52,627 nt of DNA, taken from positions 1-52,627 of the forward strand of contig CANQJI010000006.1 in assembly GCA_947624205.1 (NCBI GenBank). Direction: 5' to 3'. The translations under genes were made by a program, and so were the position numbers. This stretch comes from an uncultured Akkermansia sp. (GTDB lineage Bacteria > Verrucomicrobiota > Verrucomicrobiia > Verrucomicrobiales > Akkermansiaceae). The notes beneath the pieces are model-generated. The model had not been told where the DNA came from, did not search any database, and saw only the letters and a list, made by a program, of their open reading frames with translations. Position 1 is the first letter of the stretch. Each line of letters opens with the position of its first letter. This document shows, piece after piece, positions 52,385-52,627 of the stretch.

Positions 52385-52457
52385 GCGTGAATAGCTCAGT
52401 CGGTAGAGCAGTAGACTTTTAATCTATTGGTCCCGGGTTCGAGTCCCGGTTCACGTA
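52385..52457 (+). tRNA. tRNA-Lys (anticodon TTT)
   Basis: A 73-base cloverleaf. The acceptor arms GCGTGAA and TTCACGT pair, with a G-U at the first position. The D-arm is GCTCAGTCGGTAGAGC. The anticodon stem GTAGA/TCTAT, with a G-U closing pair, holds the loop CTTTTAA, and the T-arm is CCGGGTTCGAGTCCCGG. The discriminator base is A, and CCA is not encoded. Confidence 0.93.
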
Positions 52458-52468
52458 TTGATTTAGGG

Positions 52469-52627
52469 ATGTTTAGGAAATGGATGTGGCTTGTTTTGGG
52501 TCAACCCAAATTTTTGTGGAAAGAGGAATTTTTGTTAAAACAGGCGGGAACATTCAAGCAAGACCCTGAGACGATAGTTTTGGAAGTTTCGGAAGCCATA
52601 GGCTCGTCGTTGAATGAGTTTCATCTT
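52469..52627 (+). CDS. Start of an unrecognised open frame, cut by the right edge
   Basis: The frame begins ATG at 52469 (MFRKWMWLVLGQPKFLWKEE) and stays open for 53 codons to the window edge. It is visibly richer in A and T than neighbouring genes and shows no motif. It starts 11 bases after the tRNA. Coding status is uncertain; it could be a gene, or AT-rich sequence at a tRNA boundary. Confidence 0.3.
   Translation, partial: MFRKWMWLVLGQPKFLWKEEFLLKQAGTFKQDPETIVLEVSEAIGSSLNEFHL

Overview
The window looks like a chromosomal segment of a host-associated Verrucomicrobiota bacterium, most plausibly Akkermansia-like. This is an inference from gene content: an exported beta-helix repeat protein, an exported GH2 glycosidase, an exported sialidase with kelch proteins and an MFS carrier, many lipoproteins, and almost no Shine-Dalgarno sequences. 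No rRNA, insertion sequence, CRISPR array or prophage was seen. Most of the window is ordinary housekeeping and envelope sequence.

Layout, left to right. 1-2253 (-) is the 5' part of a large exported beta-helix/adhesin-like gene that runs off the left edge. 2254-2770 is a divergent intergenic region, followed by a HAD phosphatase (+). 3638-4017 carries dispersed repeats. 4018-7712 (+) is a likely operon of a 45-residue lipoprotein, HflX, an L,D-transpeptidase lipoprotein and a YifB/ComM ATPase. 7810-10788 (+) is the GH2 enzyme, which ends at a shared terminator facing a POT transporter and a PpiD-like chaperone (10976-14413, -). Next come a DEAD-box helicase, an M50 protease, and a ParB/M28 peptidase pair (-). 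19602-22755 (-) is an argF-sufE-methyltransferase-C_GCAxxG-L,D-transpeptidase-like operon. After a repeat-filled gap come AI-2E transporter-lysA-dCMP deaminase (23201-26094, -), diverging from pgi-rhodanese (+).

28542-30403 (-) holds a TPR-like membrane protein and PanE. 30454-35328 (-) is a sialic acid operon reading kelch, exported kelch, MFS, GH33 sialidase: cleavage outside the cell, probable anomer conversion by the kelch proteins, then import. 35578-41638 (+) holds a MATE exporter, tyrS with a small exported protein, and a U32 peptidase-family protein. 41721-52228 (-) holds trxA, a proline-rich membrane protein, comEC, rmuC, recA, a DUF1287 protein, a hypothetical exported protein and valS. 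A tRNA-Lys and the start of an open frame finish the window.

The most interesting signals are not genes. (1) At least fifteen transcription units have a sigma70-like -35/-10 pair with 16-17 bp spacing whose -10 ends only 6-11 bases before the start codon, so their mRNAs should be leaderless or nearly so. (2) Downstream operon genes also lack Shine-Dalgarno sequences and instead start after G-poor, C/U/A-rich stretches. (3) Two families of short dispersed intergenic repeats, sharing a GGGCAAACGCATT core, lie in most of the larger gaps.
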